Assembly (NCBI RefSeq): GCF_001544755.2 | Contig: NZ_FCOF02000017.1 | Span: 1 to 64,000, forward strand | Direction: 5' to 3' | Origin: Caballeronia catudaia | Lineage (GTDB): Bacteria; Pseudomonadota; Gammaproteobacteria; Burkholderiales; Burkholderiaceae | Length of the DNA: 64,000 nucleotides | In this document: in pieces, positions 9,134 to 18,691 of the stretch | How the letters are laid out: each line of letters begins with the position of its first letter | How positions within the stretch are numbered: position 1 is the stretch's first letter | Program-made: the position numbers and the translations under genes | Notes under the pieces: model-generated | Seen by the model: the letters and a program-made list of their open reading frames with translations, nothing else | The model's database searches: none | Told to the model about the DNA's origin: nothing

Positions 9134-9813
9134 GAATCTTCCTGTTTGCGATGTGCGGAGCAAGCCGACGCGATCAGAGCTCGTGCGATGCGCGGCGCCG
9201 CGAGCAGCGGGCCGGAGCCGGGGCCGTAAGTCTGACTCGTCGCGTAAATGCCGTCGACCAGCAGCGCGAGCGATTCAGCCAGCTCGGCGGGATTATCCGC
9301 TTTCGCCGCCGTCGAAATCTCGACGAGGCGCGTCATCAGATAACTTTTGTTGCGATCGACCGATTGCCGCGCGGGATGCGCCGGATCGCCGAATTCGCAC
9401 GCGATGTTCACGAACGGGCAGCCACGATAATCCGGCGCCGACGCCCGTTTCACCAGATCTTCCAGCGCCTGGACGATCTGCTTCGCCGGCTCGTCCGGAT
9501 GCTTCGCGACGCTCGCCTCGAAACGCTGCCGAAACCCTTCGTCCATGCGATCCAGATACGCGACGACGAGCTCGTCCTTCGACGCGAAACGCCGATACAA
9601 GCTCATCTTGTTGACGCCCGCGCGCTCCACGACGGCATCGACGCCGATCGCGCGGATGCCGTCGCGATAGAACAGCTCCTGCGCGGCGTCGAGCAATTGT
9701 TCCTGCGCCGTCGCGCCGTCGGTGCGGACACTGCGGCGGGCGTGGGGTTTCGGCTGGTCGCTCGTTGATCGTGCCAAAGTCGGTTCCTCGAAATTTTGCT
9801 GCATGCTTGACAT
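9130..9813 (-). CDS. TetR-family transcriptional regulator
   Basis: The 227-residue protein has a basic N-terminal tail and a TetR DNA-binding domain at about residues 35-85 (LLDAAQELFYRDGIRAIGVD, then NKMSLYRRFASKDELV). The C-terminal part is a helical ligand and dimer domain. It is divergent from an MFS gene, and a perfect palindrome lies directly upstream of its start, so it probably represses itself and the transporter. The ligand is unknown. Confidence 0.92.
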   Translation of the reverse strand: MSSMQQNFEEPTLARSTSDQPKPHARRSVRTDGATAQEQLLDAAQELFYRDGIRAIGVDAVVERAGVNKMSLYRRFASKDELVVAYLDRMDEGFRQRFEASVAKHPDEPAKQIVQALEDLVKRASAPDYRGCPFVNIACEFGDPAHPARQSVDRNKSYLMTRLVEISTAAKADNPAELAESLALLVDGIYATSQTYGPGSGPLLAAPRIARALIASACSAHRKQEDS

Positions 9814-9829
9814 GTTACCGATCGGTAAC
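9814..9829. promoter_or_regulatory. TetR-type operator palindrome
   Basis: GTTACCGATCGGTAAC is a perfect 16-base palindrome that begins one base upstream of the tetR start codon. A half-site, GCGGTAACG, recurs near 9856-9864 ahead of the divergent MFS gene. Site shape and place fit autorepression plus control of the transporter. Confidence 0.65.
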
Positions 9830-9897
9830 TAAGCTCGCAACTCTGATGTGACAGAGCGGTAACGTCGCGGGACAAAAATCAACGGAGCGGAGCAGCG

Positions 9898-11181
9898 ATG
9901 AATTGGGTAGCGAGACGGCTGAACGGCCGGATGCATTACGGCTGGATCGCGGTAGGCGTCGTTTTTTTCGTGTTGCTCGCCGCCGCCGGCACGCGCGCGA
10001 CGCCGAGCGTCATGATGCTGCCGCTCGAAAAACAGTTCGGCTGGTCGCGCGGTACGATTTCCCTGGCGATCTCGATCAATCTCGCGCTGTACGGTCTCGC
10101 CGGTCCGTTCGCCGCGGCGGCGATGCAGCGCTTCGGCGTCCGTCCGACTGTGCTCGCCGCGCTTGCGACGCTGGCGGCGGGCGTCGGCATTTCGTCGATG
10201 ATGACCGAGCCGTGGCAAATGGTGCTGGTCTGGGGCGTGATGGTCGGCAGCGCGACGGGCGTTGCGGCGCTCACGCTGTCCGCGACGATCGTGAACCGCT
10301 GGTTCACCACGCATCGCGGTCTCGCGATGGGCATTCTCACGGCCAGTTCCGCGACCGGCCAGCTCGTGTTCCTGCCGTTTCTGGCGTCGATTTCCGAGCG
10401 CTTCGGCTGGCGGCCGGTCGTGCTCCTCGTCGCGGCGGCGGCGGCGATCGTGCTGCCGCTCGTCGCGTGGCTGCTGCCCGAGCGTCCAGCGGATCTTTCG
10501 CTGCGTCCTATCGGCGAAAAGGCCGATCTGCCGCCCGGCGCGATTCCGACGCCGAAGAATCCGATCAAGCTGGCGTTCAGCACGCTCGCGTCGGCCAGCA
10601 GGACGCGCGATTTCTGGCTGCTGTTCTTCAGCTTCTTCGTTTGCGGCGCGAGCACGAACGGTTACGTCGGCACGCATCTGATCGCGATGTGCTCCGACTA
10701 CGGCATGACGCAAGTGCAGGGCGCGACGCTGCTCGCCGCGATGGGCATCTTCGATCTTTTCGGCACGACGTTGTCCGGCTGGCTGTCGGACCGCTTCAAT
10801 GCGCGCGTGCTGCTGTTCTGGTATTACGGCCTGCGCGGGCTGTCGTTGATTTATCTGCCATACGCGTTCGGCATCGATTTCTTCGGTCTGCCGCTCTTCG
10901 CCGTGTTCTACGGGCTCGACTGGATCGCCACCGTGCCGCCGACCGTGCGCCTCGCCACCGATGTCTACGGCAAGGAATCGGCGCCGATCGTGTTTGGCTG
11001 GGTCGTCGCGGGCCATCAGCTCGGCGCGGCGTTCGCGGCGCTCGGCGGCGGAATGCTGCGCTCGAGCCTCGGCAGTTACACCGTTGCGACGATGATCTCG
11101 GGCGGCCTGTGCCTCGTCGCGGCCGTGACCGTGCTGCGCATCAATCGCGCGGGGCGGTCGGTGGGCGTCGCCGCGACCTGA
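9898..11181 (+). CDS. MFS transporter, monocarboxylate/OFA type
   Basis: The 427-residue protein has about twelve membrane segments. The early block MHYGWIAVGVVFF and the FGWSRGTISLA segment resemble the oxalate:formate antiporter and monocarboxylate porter branch of the MFS. It is divergent from tetR with the palindromic operator in between, suggesting induction by its substrate or by a toxic compound it exports. The substrate cannot be read from the sequence. Confidence 0.85.
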   Translation: MNWVARRLNGRMHYGWIAVGVVFFVLLAAAGTRATPSVMMLPLEKQFGWSRGTISLAISINLALYGLAGPFAAAAMQRFGVRPTVLAALATLAAGVGISSMMTEPWQMVLVWGVMVGSATGVAALTLSATIVNRWFTTHRGLAMGILTASSATGQLVFLPFLASISERFGWRPVVLLVAAAAAIVLPLVAWLLPERPADLSLRPIGEKADLPPGAIPTPKNPIKLAFSTLASASRTRDFWLLFFSFFVCGASTNGYVGTHLIAMCSDYGMTQVQGATLLAAMGIFDLFGTTLSGWLSDRFNARVLLFWYYGLRGLSLIYLPYAFGIDFFGLPLFAVFYGLDWIATVPPTVRLATDVYGKESAPIVFGWVVAGHQLGAAFAALGGGMLRSSLGSYTVATMISGGLCLVAAVTVLRINRAGRSVGVAAT

Positions 11182-11262
11182 CCCGATCAGCCCCGATCTG
11201 CACGCGGGCGCGCGCTTGTTTATCCTTGTCGTTCGTTTATCCATCGAACAAGGAAACATGCC

Positions 11263-11859
11263 ATGTCCGCGAAGCCCGCTCCGACCGATGTCGACATCCA
11301 CGAACTGATCGCCGGCCGATGGAGCCCGCGCGCCTTCTCCAACGCGCCGATCGAGCGCGCGCAACTGCACCGGCTGCTGGAAGCGGCGCGCTGGGCGCCG
11401 TCGTCGAATAATCAGCAGCCGTGGCGCTTCATCGTATTCGACCGTCAGCGCGACGAAGCCGCGTTCAGACGCGCATTCGACACGCTCATGCCGGGCAATC
11501 AGAAGTGGAACGTGACCGTGCCGCTGCTCATCTGCGTGACGGCGTCGACGCTCACGCCGAAGGGCGACACGAACCGCACCGCCAGTTACGACACGGGCGC
11601 GGCCGCGATGGCGCTCGTGCTCCAGGCGCATGCGCTGGGACTGGCGACGCATCAGATGGGCGGCTTCGATCGCGACGCGTTCCGCCAGGCGTTTTCGATT
11701 CCCGCGGACGTCGAACTCATCGCGATGATGGCGATCGGTCATCACGGCGACGCCAGCCAGCTCGATGAAACATTGCGCGAGCGGGAAGCGGCGCCGCGCG
11801 CGCGCCGGACGCTGGGCGAAACGGTCTTCGAAGGCGCCTGGAACAAAGGCTTCGAATAA
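11263..11859 (+). CDS. Nitroreductase family protein
   Basis: The 198-residue protein is a small FMN-dependent nitroreductase-fold enzyme. The FMN phosphate loop RWSPRAFSNAP (residues about 19-29) and the ARWAPSSNNQQPWRF block are typical, as is the later MGGFDRDAFR segment. Such enzymes reduce nitroaromatics, quinones or flavins with NAD(P)H. It is monocistronic and converges on an MFS gene. The physiological substrate is unknown. Confidence 0.9.
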   Translation: MSAKPAPTDVDIHELIAGRWSPRAFSNAPIERAQLHRLLEAARWAPSSNNQQPWRFIVFDRQRDEAAFRRAFDTLMPGNQKWNVTVPLLICVTASTLTPKGDTNRTASYDTGAAAMALVLQAHALGLATHQMGGFDRDAFRQAFSIPADVELIAMMAIGHHGDASQLDETLREREAAPRARRTLGETVFEGAWNKGFE

Positions 11860-11865
11860 GAGGTT

Positions 11866-13353
11866 TCAAAGCTCGTCCGCCGCCGAGAGCGGACGAGCGA
11901 CATCTTCGAGCGACTTGCGCTCGGCCGCGACGCCCCAGATTCCGGCGACGACTGCGGCCGCGATCATCAGGAACGAGCCGAGCAGGTAGCCCGCGAACAC
12001 AGGCCCGCGCTGATGCGTATCGATCAGTTGCCCGAACAGCGTCGGCCCGATGATGCCGCCGAGCGCCGTGCCGAACGCGTAGAACACTGCGATCGCGAGC
12101 GCGCGAATCTCCAGCGGGAAGGTTTCGCTCACCGTCAGATAGGCGGAACTCGCCGCCGCCGACGCGAAGAAGAAAATCACCATCCACGCGATGGTCTGCG
12201 TCGTCACGCTGAGCATGCCGTGCATGAACATCCAGCCGCTGATCGTCAGCAGCACGCCGGACATCGCGTACGTGAAGGCAATCATCCTGCGCCGGCCGAG
12301 CACATCGAAGAGTCGGCCGAGCAGCAGGGGACCGAGGAAATTGCCCGCGGCGAACGGCAGCACGTACCAGCCGATGTGATCGCCGGGCACGTGATAGAAG
12401 TCCGTCAGCACGAGGGCGTAGGTGAAGAAAATCGCGTTGTAGAAGAACGCCTGCGCGGTCATCAGCGTGAGCCCGACGAGCGAGCGGCTGCGATGCGCCC
12501 TGAAAAGCGTATGAAAGACCTCGCGCAGCGGCGTTGCTTCGCGCGCGTGCAGGCGCAGCGGCTTGACCGGCGTATCCGGAATCTGCACGCCGTGCTCCCG
12601 AAAATGCGCCTCGATTTCCTCGACGATCTGCCGCGCTTCTTCCGCGCGATTGTGCGTGATGAGCCAGCGCGGGCTTTCCGGCACCCACATCCGCATGAGG
12701 AGAATCGTCAGGCCGAGCAATGCGCCGATGAGAAAACACGCGCGCCATCCCCAATCGGGCGGAAGCAGGCCGGGATGGAGCAGCACGATCGAGCCCGCCG
12801 CGCCGATGCCCGCGCCGACCCAGAACGTCCCGTTGATCGCGAGGTCGGTCCAGCCGCGCAACCGTGCGGGCGTGAACTCCTGAATCGTCGAATTGATGGC
12901 GGTGTATTCGCCGCCGATTCCCGCGCCCGTCAGAAAGCGGAACAGCACGAACGTCGCAAGATTCCACGAGAACGCGCTGGCGGCGGTGGCCGCAACGTAG
13001 AGAAAGAGCGTGATGAAGAACAGCTTGCGGCGTCCGAGCCGGTCGGTGAGCCAGCCGAAGCCCAGCGCGCCCAGCACCGCGCCCGCGATATACGCGCTGC
13101 CCGCAATGCCGACATCGGCATTGGAAAACTGCAGCGCAGGGCTGGACTTGAGTGCGCTCGCGACCGCGCCAGCAAGCGTGACTTCTAGCCCGTCGAGCAA
13201 CCAGGTGATGCCGAGCGCGAGCACGATCAGCGTGTGAAAGCGCCCCCACGGCAGACGATCGAGACGCCCCGGCAGATCGGTTTCGATAATGCCTGGGCGC
13301 GCGCTGGCTTTATCGCTCAAACGGTTCTCCTGTTGCGCATCGGTTTCGCTCAT
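11866..13353 (-). CDS. MFS transporter, sugar-porter-like
   Basis: The 495-residue protein has twelve predicted membrane helices, the GWLTDRLGRRKLF motif after helix 2, the GAGIGGEYTAINSTIQE block in helix 5, and a large cytosolic loop (about residues 220-275). These features match the sugar porter and aromatic-acid symporter branches. It stands alone. Organic acid or sugar uptake is likely; the substrate is not evident. Confidence 0.87.
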   Translation of the reverse strand: MSETDAQQENRLSDKASARPGIIETDLPGRLDRLPWGRFHTLIVLALGITWLLDGLEVTLAGAVASALKSSPALQFSNADVGIAGSAYIAGAVLGALGFGWLTDRLGRRKLFFITLFLYVAATAASAFSWNLATFVLFRFLTGAGIGGEYTAINSTIQEFTPARLRGWTDLAINGTFWVGAGIGAAGSIVLLHPGLLPPDWGWRACFLIGALLGLTILLMRMWVPESPRWLITHNRAEEARQIVEEIEAHFREHGVQIPDTPVKPLRLHAREATPLREVFHTLFRAHRSRSLVGLTLMTAQAFFYNAIFFTYALVLTDFYHVPGDHIGWYVLPFAAGNFLGPLLLGRLFDVLGRRRMIAFTYAMSGVLLTISGWMFMHGMLSVTTQTIAWMVIFFFASAAASSAYLTVSETFPLEIRALAIAVFYAFGTALGGIIGPTLFGQLIDTHQRGPVFAGYLLGSFLMIAAAVVAGIWGVAAERKSLEDVARPLSAADEL

Positions 13354-13550
13354 GGTCTGAAGCGTGCTTTACTGCGACTAAGCGCGCGAAAAAGTAAAGA
13401 GATTGCCGCGCGGGTCGAGCAAACTGCATTCCGCTTTTGATGAATAAACTCAATGGTTTAAAAATATCTGAAACGCGGTTGATACGCTTGCCGGAACATG
13501 TTAAAAACGCCGTCCACGTTTGAATGCGGTGTCCTTGAACGACGCCGCCG

Positions 13551-14807
13551 ATGCCCATGACTTATTGCGCGATCGATTTCGGCACGTCGAATTCCGCCGT
13601 TGCGCTGCCGGATGGTTTGTCGGTCCGGCTGGCGCCCGTGGAAGGCGACGCGACCACGCTGCCCACGGCGGTCTTCTTCAACACCGACGAGAATAACCAG
13701 TCCTACGGCCGCGCGGCGCTCGAGGCGTACATCGATGGCTTCGACGGCCGCCTGATGCGCTCGATGAAGAGCATCCTCGGCTCGCCGCTCGCGGACAACA
13801 GCACCGATCTCGGCGACGGCTCGGCCATCAAATACACCGATGTGATCACGCTCTTTCTGCAGCATTTGAAGCAGAAAGCGCAGGCGATCGCCGCCGAGCC
13901 GCTCACGCGCGCGGTGCTCGGCCGCCCGGTTTTTTTCGTCGACGACGATCCGCGCGCCGACCACTTGGCGCAGAAGCAGCTCGAAGCCTGCGCGCACGCG
14001 GTCGGCCTGCGCGAAATCCATTTCCAGTACGAGCCGATTGCTGCGGCTTTCGACTACGAAGCGGGCCTGACGAAAGAAGGTCTCGTGCTGGTCGCGGATA
14101 TCGGCGGCGGCACGTCGGACTTTTCGCTCGTGCGCGTCGGACCGGAACGCGCGCGTCATCTGGAGCGCAAGGACGACGTGCTCGCGCATCACGGCGTGCA
14201 TGTCGCGGGCACCGACTTCGATCGTCGCGTCGAACTCGTGACCGTGCTGCGCGAGCTCGGCTACCAGTCGCTCGATCCGAAAGGGCGTGAACTGCCCAGT
14301 CCGGTTTACTTCGATCTCGCGACCTGGCATTTGATCAATACCGTCTACACGCCGAAGCGCGTGAGCGAATTGCAATTGATGCGCCATCTCTACACGGACA
14401 CGCGTCATCACGACCGGCTGATGCGCGTCGTGGACCGCCGGCTCGGTCACGCGCTGACGGCGCACGCGGAAGAAGCGAAGATCGATGTCGCGGCGGGCGG
14501 CACGACGGAAATCGACATGGAAGAGGTGGAGGAGGCACTGCGCGTGGCGTTCGACGAGACGCAATTGATCGTGGCGGGCGCGGATGAAACGCGGCGAATC
14601 GTCGAGGCGGCGCAGGAAACGCTCAAGCGCGCTGGCGTTGCGCCCACCGACGTGAGCGCCGTCTATTTCACCGGCGGCACGACAGGGCTGCGGTTCCTGT
14701 CGGAAGCGCTGGCGACAGCGTTTTCCGATGCGCAGCCGGTGTTCGGCGACCGTCTCGCCAGCGTGGCGAAGGGGCTCGGTATCTACGCGCAACGCGTATT
14801 TGCCTGA
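13551..14807 (+). CDS. yegD: Hsp70-family protein, YegD-like putative chaperone
   Basis: The 418-residue protein has the actin/Hsp70 ATPase fold: phosphate 1 motif AIDFGTSNSAVAL near the start, phosphate 2 LVADIGGGTSDFSLV around residue 185, and the adenosine motif YFTGGTTGLRFLSEAL near the C-terminus. It lacks the DnaK peptide-binding domain, as does E. coli YegD (about 450 residues). ATP-dependent chaperone activity is presumed but unproven. A start two codons later (MTYCAID) is equally possible. Confidence 0.88.
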   Translation: MPMTYCAIDFGTSNSAVALPDGLSVRLAPVEGDATTLPTAVFFNTDENNQSYGRAALEAYIDGFDGRLMRSMKSILGSPLADNSTDLGDGSAIKYTDVITLFLQHLKQKAQAIAAEPLTRAVLGRPVFFVDDDPRADHLAQKQLEACAHAVGLREIHFQYEPIAAAFDYEAGLTKEGLVLVADIGGGTSDFSLVRVGPERARHLERKDDVLAHHGVHVAGTDFDRRVELVTVLRELGYQSLDPKGRELPSPVYFDLATWHLINTVYTPKRVSELQLMRHLYTDTRHHDRLMRVVDRRLGHALTAHAEEAKIDVAAGGTTEIDMEEVEEALRVAFDETQLIVAGADETRRIVEAAQETLKRAGVAPTDVSAVYFTGGTTGLRFLSEALATAFSDAQPVFGDRLASVAKGLGIYAQRVFA

Positions 14808-14835
14808 CGCCGCGCGTCCCCCGCGGCCCGAAAAC

Positions 14836-14862
14836 AAAAACCCCGCCGAGGCGGGGTTTTCT
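14836..14862. terminator. Bidirectional terminator between yegD and cspA
   Basis: An A-rich run, then CCCCGCC / GGCGGGG with a GA loop, then TTTT. It lies between convergent genes and can end both transcripts. Confidence 0.85.
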
Positions 14863-14890
14863 CATACGAATTCTAGCGGTGCGCTGAAAC

Positions 14891-15094
14891 TTAGACCGGC
14901 TTGATGTTCGCTGCTTGCTTGCCCTTGGGGCCCGTCTTCACTTCGTAGGAAACCTTTTGGTTTTCCTGAAGCGTCTTGAAGCCTTCGATGCGGATTTCCG
15001 AGAAGTGCGCGAACAGATCTTCGCCGCCGCCATCCGGAGTGATGAAGCCAAAGCCCTTTGCGTCATTGAACCACTTGACGGTACCGGTTTCCAT
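14891..15094 (-). CDS. cspA: Cold-shock protein CspA family
   Basis: The 67-residue protein is a single cold-shock domain. The RNA-binding motifs KGFGFITPD (RNP1-like) and DLFAHFSEI (RNP2-like) are intact. It binds single-stranded RNA and DNA and melts structure at low temperature. A long untranslated stretch lies upstream, as is usual for cold-shock mRNAs controlled by leader folding. Confidence 0.96.
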   Translation of the reverse strand: METGTVKWFNDAKGFGFITPDGGGEDLFAHFSEIRIEGFKTLQENQKVSYEVKTGPKGKQAANIKPV

Positions 15095-15540
15095 GTTACT
15101 TGTTCCAAAAAAATGATGAATAAGGCCGAAGCCCAGGGGTGCGGAAAATCAAGGAAGGGGCAATGGGACCAACCGGAGTACCGTGATGGCGAACTCGAAA
15201 GAACCAATTCACTCGCCACTTGAAATCCTGCAAGAAGGTTTATACGGCGAAACAGTACCCCGGTCAATTAATTTCCGACAACTCTGAGGGGATTTTTTTG
15301 AGATGCGTAAGCAAAGATTACATATCTCGCGATCTGCGTTTGGATTTGCCTCAAAAAAGTGCCTTTCAGGATCATTTTCTTCCTCTTAAGCGCTGCATTC
15401 GAAAGGTGCAACCGTTACACTACGCGCCAACTCAAGGGTTGCACCGGCAACGCCGGATCGCCAGACAGGTTTTTGCTCGCTCGCCCGAGCGGCGGCGCTG
15501 GGGCTTCCGTTCCGGCGATGCGAGACATTTGGAGGAAAAT
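15095..15540. other. Divergent regulatory region of cspA and an amino-acid permease, with inverted repeats
   Basis: This 446-base gap has no gene that I can support. It contains a perfect nine-base inverted repeat, GGTGCAACC (15405-15413) and GGTTGCACC (15437-15445), followed by CCGGC-AAC-GCCGG at 15444-15456. These lie about 85-135 bases upstream of the permease start and could be an operator or a structured mRNA leader. The left part is likely the cspA leader. Confidence 0.5.
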
Positions 15541-17136
15541 GTGACAGAGAAGTCGATTCAACGAAGCATCGGTCCGTTGGCGCTGATGCTGACGGGCCTC
15601 GGGTCCATCATCGGATCGGGATGGCTGTTCGGGGCGTGGAAGGCGTCCCAGATTGCCGGGCCCGCCGCAATTTGCGCGTGGATCATCGGCGCCGTGGTCA
15701 TCCTGGCCATCGCGCTGACCTATGCGGAACTCGGCGCGACATTCCCTGAATCGGGCGGCATGGTGCGCTACGCGCGCTACTCGCACGGCGCGCTGGTCGG
15801 ATTCATCAGCGCGTGGGCGAACTGGATCGCGATCGTCTCCGTCATTCCGATCGAAGCGGAAGCGTCCATCCAGTACATGAGCACGTGGCCATACCAATGG
15901 GCGCACGAGTTGTTCGTCGGTCATACGCTGACGACCTCGGGCCTCCTGTTGTCGGCCTTGCTCGTCATCGTCTATTTCCTGCTGAATTATTGGGGCGTGA
16001 AGTTGTTCGCCCGCGCGAACTCGATCATCACGATCTTCAAGTTCCTGATTCCGGGCCTGACGATCGCCGGCCTCGTTTTTTCCGGCTTCCATACGGAGAA
16101 CTTCGGCACGACGTCCAGCTTCGCGCCGTTCGGATGGTCCGCAGTGCTCACCGCCGTGGCGACGAGCGGCATCGTGTTCAGCTTCAACGGTTTCCAGAGC
16201 CCGGTGAACCTGGCGGGCGAGGCGCGTCATCCGTCGACGAGCATTCCGTTCGCCGTGATCGGCTCGATCCTGATCGCGCTCGTGATCTATGTGCTGCTTC
16301 AGGTCGCGTACATCGGCGCGGTGAATCCGGCGGACGTCACGAAGGGCTGGCAGCATTTCAATTTCGCGTCGCCGTTCGCGGAGCTCGCGATCGCACTCAA
16401 TCTGAATTGGCTCGCGATCCTGCTCTACATCGACGCGTTCGTCAGCCCGAGCGGCACCGGCACGACTTACATGGCGACGACCACGCGCATGATCTACGCG
16501 ATGGAGCGCAACAACACGATGCCCAGGATCTTCGGCAACGTGCATCCGTTCTACGGCGTGCCGCGTCAGGCGATGTGGTTCAACCTGATGGTTTCGTTCA
16601 TCTTCCTGTTCTTCTTCCGCGGTTGGGGCACACTCGCGGCGGTCATTTCGGTGGCGACGGTCATCTCTTATCTGACCGGCCCGGTCAGCCTGATGGCGTT
16701 GCGCCGCGCCGCGCCGGATCTCGATCGTCCGGTCAGTATCCCGCTGATGGGCCTGGTCGCACCGTTCGCGTTCGTATGCGCATCGCTCGTGCTCTATTGG
16801 GCGAAGTGGCCGCTGACCGGCGAAATCATTCTGCTGATGGTCGTCGCGTTGCCGGTGTACTTCTACTTTCAGGGCAAGACCGGTTTCGCGGGTTGGGGGA
16901 AGGATCTGAAGGCGGCGTGGTGGCTCATCGCGTACTTGCCGTCGATGGCAGTGCTGTCGTTGATCGGCAGTCACGAATTCGGCGGCAACGGAATTCTGCC
17001 GTACGGCTGGGATATGGCCGCGGTCGCCGTGCTCGCGCTGATCTTCTACTACTGGGGTGTGCATACGGGCTATCGCACGACGTATCTCGACGAACGCGAA
17101 AGCCGCGACGACATCCTTCACGAAATCGGCGCCTGA
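15541..17136 (+). CDS. APC-family amino-acid permease
   Basis: This 531-residue inner-membrane protein has about twelve hydrophobic helices and the GLGSIIGSGWLFGAWKA segment in helix 1, where APC transporters bind the substrate backbone. Helices 3 and 6 have typical APC blocks (GGMVRYARYSHG; SFNGFQSPVNLAGE). The GTG at 15541 is the start because GGAGG sits six bases upstream; the reading frame is open about 100 codons further but without coding character. Aspartate or another amino acid taken up with protons is plausible, after the related Bacillus YveA. Confidence 0.87.
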   Translation: MTEKSIQRSIGPLALMLTGLGSIIGSGWLFGAWKASQIAGPAAICAWIIGAVVILAIALTYAELGATFPESGGMVRYARYSHGALVGFISAWANWIAIVSVIPIEAEASIQYMSTWPYQWAHELFVGHTLTTSGLLLSALLVIVYFLLNYWGVKLFARANSIITIFKFLIPGLTIAGLVFSGFHTENFGTTSSFAPFGWSAVLTAVATSGIVFSFNGFQSPVNLAGEARHPSTSIPFAVIGSILIALVIYVLLQVAYIGAVNPADVTKGWQHFNFASPFAELAIALNLNWLAILLYIDAFVSPSGTGTTYMATTTRMIYAMERNNTMPRIFGNVHPFYGVPRQAMWFNLMVSFIFLFFFRGWGTLAAVISVATVISYLTGPVSLMALRRAAPDLDRPVSIPLMGLVAPFAFVCASLVLYWAKWPLTGEIILLMVVALPVYFYFQGKTGFAGWGKDLKAAWWLIAYLPSMAVLSLIGSHEFGGNGILPYGWDMAAVAVLALIFYYWGVHTGYRTTYLDERESRDDILHEIGA

Positions 17137-17156
17137 GCGTTTCGTGTTCCGCGAGT

Positions 17157-17190
17157 GAAAACCGCCTGAGCGATCAGGCGGTTTTTTTTG
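17157..17190. terminator. Bidirectional terminator after the permease gene
   Basis: AAAACCGCCTGA / TCAGGCGGTTTTTTT with a four-base loop. It lies between the convergent permease and dioxygenase genes. Confidence 0.88.
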
Positions 17191-17191
17191 T

Positions 17192-17977
17192 TTAGTCGTC
17201 CGCGAACACGTAGTTCGTCATCGCGAGCGCGCGCTGGAACGTGCCGAGCGACTGGATCGCAAGCCGGTAATCATCCGCCGCCGCGCCGAGCGCGCTGAAG
17301 ACCGGCAACAAATGCTCGTCGGTGGGATGCATCAGCGCGGCATGTGGCGCGCGGGCGCGATAGTCGAGCAGCGCGTCGATGTCGCGTTCGGCCATGCGTC
17401 GCTCGAACCAGCCGGTGAACTCGTTTACGCGCGGATCGGCGTCTTCCGGGCGCGCGCTGAAATCGGCCATGCGCAAGTTGTGCGTGATCTGGCCCGAGCC
17501 GACGATCATCACGCCGTCATCGCGCAAATCACGCAGCGCCCGGCCAATGCGGAAATGATGCGCGGCGTCGAGACGTGGCTGAATCGAAAGCTGCGCAACC
17601 GGAATGTCCGCGTCGGGGAACATCAGCAGCATCGGCACCCACGCGCCGTGGTCGAGCCCGTGATCGGCCGTCGCGGCGGGAATGCCGTGAGCGCCGAGCA
17701 GCGCGGCGGCGCGCGTCGCGAGATCGGGCGCGCCGGGAGCCGGGTAGCGCAATTCGTAGAGCGCGCGCGGGAAGCCGTGGAAATCGTGAATCGTTTCCGG
17801 TCGTTCGGCCGTGCTCGCGACCGGCTGCGCCGTGCCCCAGTGCGCGGACAGCATCAGAATGGCGCGCGGACGCGGCAGGCTCTGTCCCAGCGACGCGAAT
17901 TCAGCGGAGGGCATCGACGGGTCGATTGGCAGCGTCGGCGCGCCGTGGGAAATGAAAACGGTGGGCAGTCGGCTCAT
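17192..17977 (-). CDS. ygiD: DODA-type extradiol aromatic ring-opening dioxygenase family (YgiD-like)
   Basis: The 261-residue protein belongs to the LigB superfamily of non-heme metal dioxygenases. Metal-binding His residues are seen in FISHGAPTLPID (start), SAHWGTAQP and HGLDHGAWVPM, and a later GSGQITHNL block. E. coli YgiD acts on 4,5-position catechols such as DOPA. The ATG at 17977 places the first His block at the correct distance from the N-terminus; the longer open frame upstream is not conserved in character. It is monocistronic. Confidence 0.88.
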   Translation of the reverse strand: MSRLPTVFISHGAPTLPIDPSMPSAEFASLGQSLPRPRAILMLSAHWGTAQPVASTAERPETIHDFHGFPRALYELRYPAPGAPDLATRAAALLGAHGIPAATADHGLDHGAWVPMLLMFPDADIPVAQLSIQPRLDAAHHFRIGRALRDLRDDGVMIVGSGQITHNLRMADFSARPEDADPRVNEFTGWFERRMAERDIDALLDYRARAPHAALMHPTDEHLLPVFSALGAAADDYRLAIQSLGTFQRALAMTNYVFADD

Positions 17978-18075
17978 GGCGGCAAATTCCTGTGGGTATC
18001 TCTGCCATCCAATGTAGGGCCGCGAGGAGTGTTGATAAACGGCCGACGCGGCAACGAATTGTGTCGCGGGCGTTG

Positions 18076-18678
18076 TTAATCCGAATCTTCGCTGCGCAGT
18101 CCCCGCCACGGCAGAGCGACGGGCTGAGCAAGACCAAACAGGTCGATGACGCGCGCAACGGTGTGATCGACCATCTGGTCGATGCTTGCGGGCTTCTGAT
18201 AGAACGCCGGCAGCGGCGGAAAGATCACGCCGCCCATTTCGGTGACGGCCGTCATGTTGCGCAGATGTGCGAGATTGAGCGGCGTTTCGCGCACCAGCAG
18301 CACGAGACGGCGGCGCTCTTTCAGCACGACGTCCGCGGCGCGGGTGATGAGATTGTCGGAAAGGCCGTGCGCGATGCTCGCGAGCGTGCGCATGGAGCAG
18401 GGCGCGATGACCATGCCGTCGGTCGCGAAAGAGCCCGATGCGATGCTCGCCCCGACATCGCGCACGCTATGGACGACATCGGCCAGCGCGTGGACGGTGG
18501 CTTTGTCGAGGTCGAGTTCGTGCTGGATATTGAGCCAGCCGGCGCTGGAGACGAGCAGATGCGTCTCCACGCCGCCCAGCCGGCGCAGCGTCTCGAGCAG
18601 ACGCACGCCGTAGATGGCGCCCGTTGCACCGGTAATCGCGACGATGAGCTGTCGTTTTGCGGCAGCGGGCGCGCTCAC
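18076..18678 (-). CDS. ubiX: Flavin prenyltransferase UbiX
   Basis: The 200-residue protein is a UbiX/Pad1 flavoprotein. It makes prenylated FMN, the cofactor of the UbiD decarboxylase in ubiquinone synthesis. Seen are the N-terminal VAITGATGAIYGVRLL loop, the IASGSFATDGMVIAPCSM block that binds FMN, and the late LRNMTAVTEMGGVIFPP prenyl site. It follows grxD by 13 bases and probably ends the prfA-prmC-grxD-ubiX transcript. Confidence 0.95.
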   Translation of the reverse strand: MSAPAAAKRQLIVAITGATGAIYGVRLLETLRRLGGVETHLLVSSAGWLNIQHELDLDKATVHALADVVHSVRDVGASIASGSFATDGMVIAPCSMRTLASIAHGLSDNLITRAADVVLKERRRLVLLVRETPLNLAHLRNMTAVTEMGGVIFPPLPAFYQKPASIDQMVDHTVARVIDLFGLAQPVALPWRGLRSEDSD

Positions 18679-18691
18679 TTGCGGATCAAAC

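Noticed and set aside
9829..11745. 638-codon minus-strand frame opposite the MFS and nitroreductase genes
   Set aside because: Composition is nearly all Arg, His, Glu and Ala, typical of antisense reading of GC-rich DNA, and it spans two real genes.
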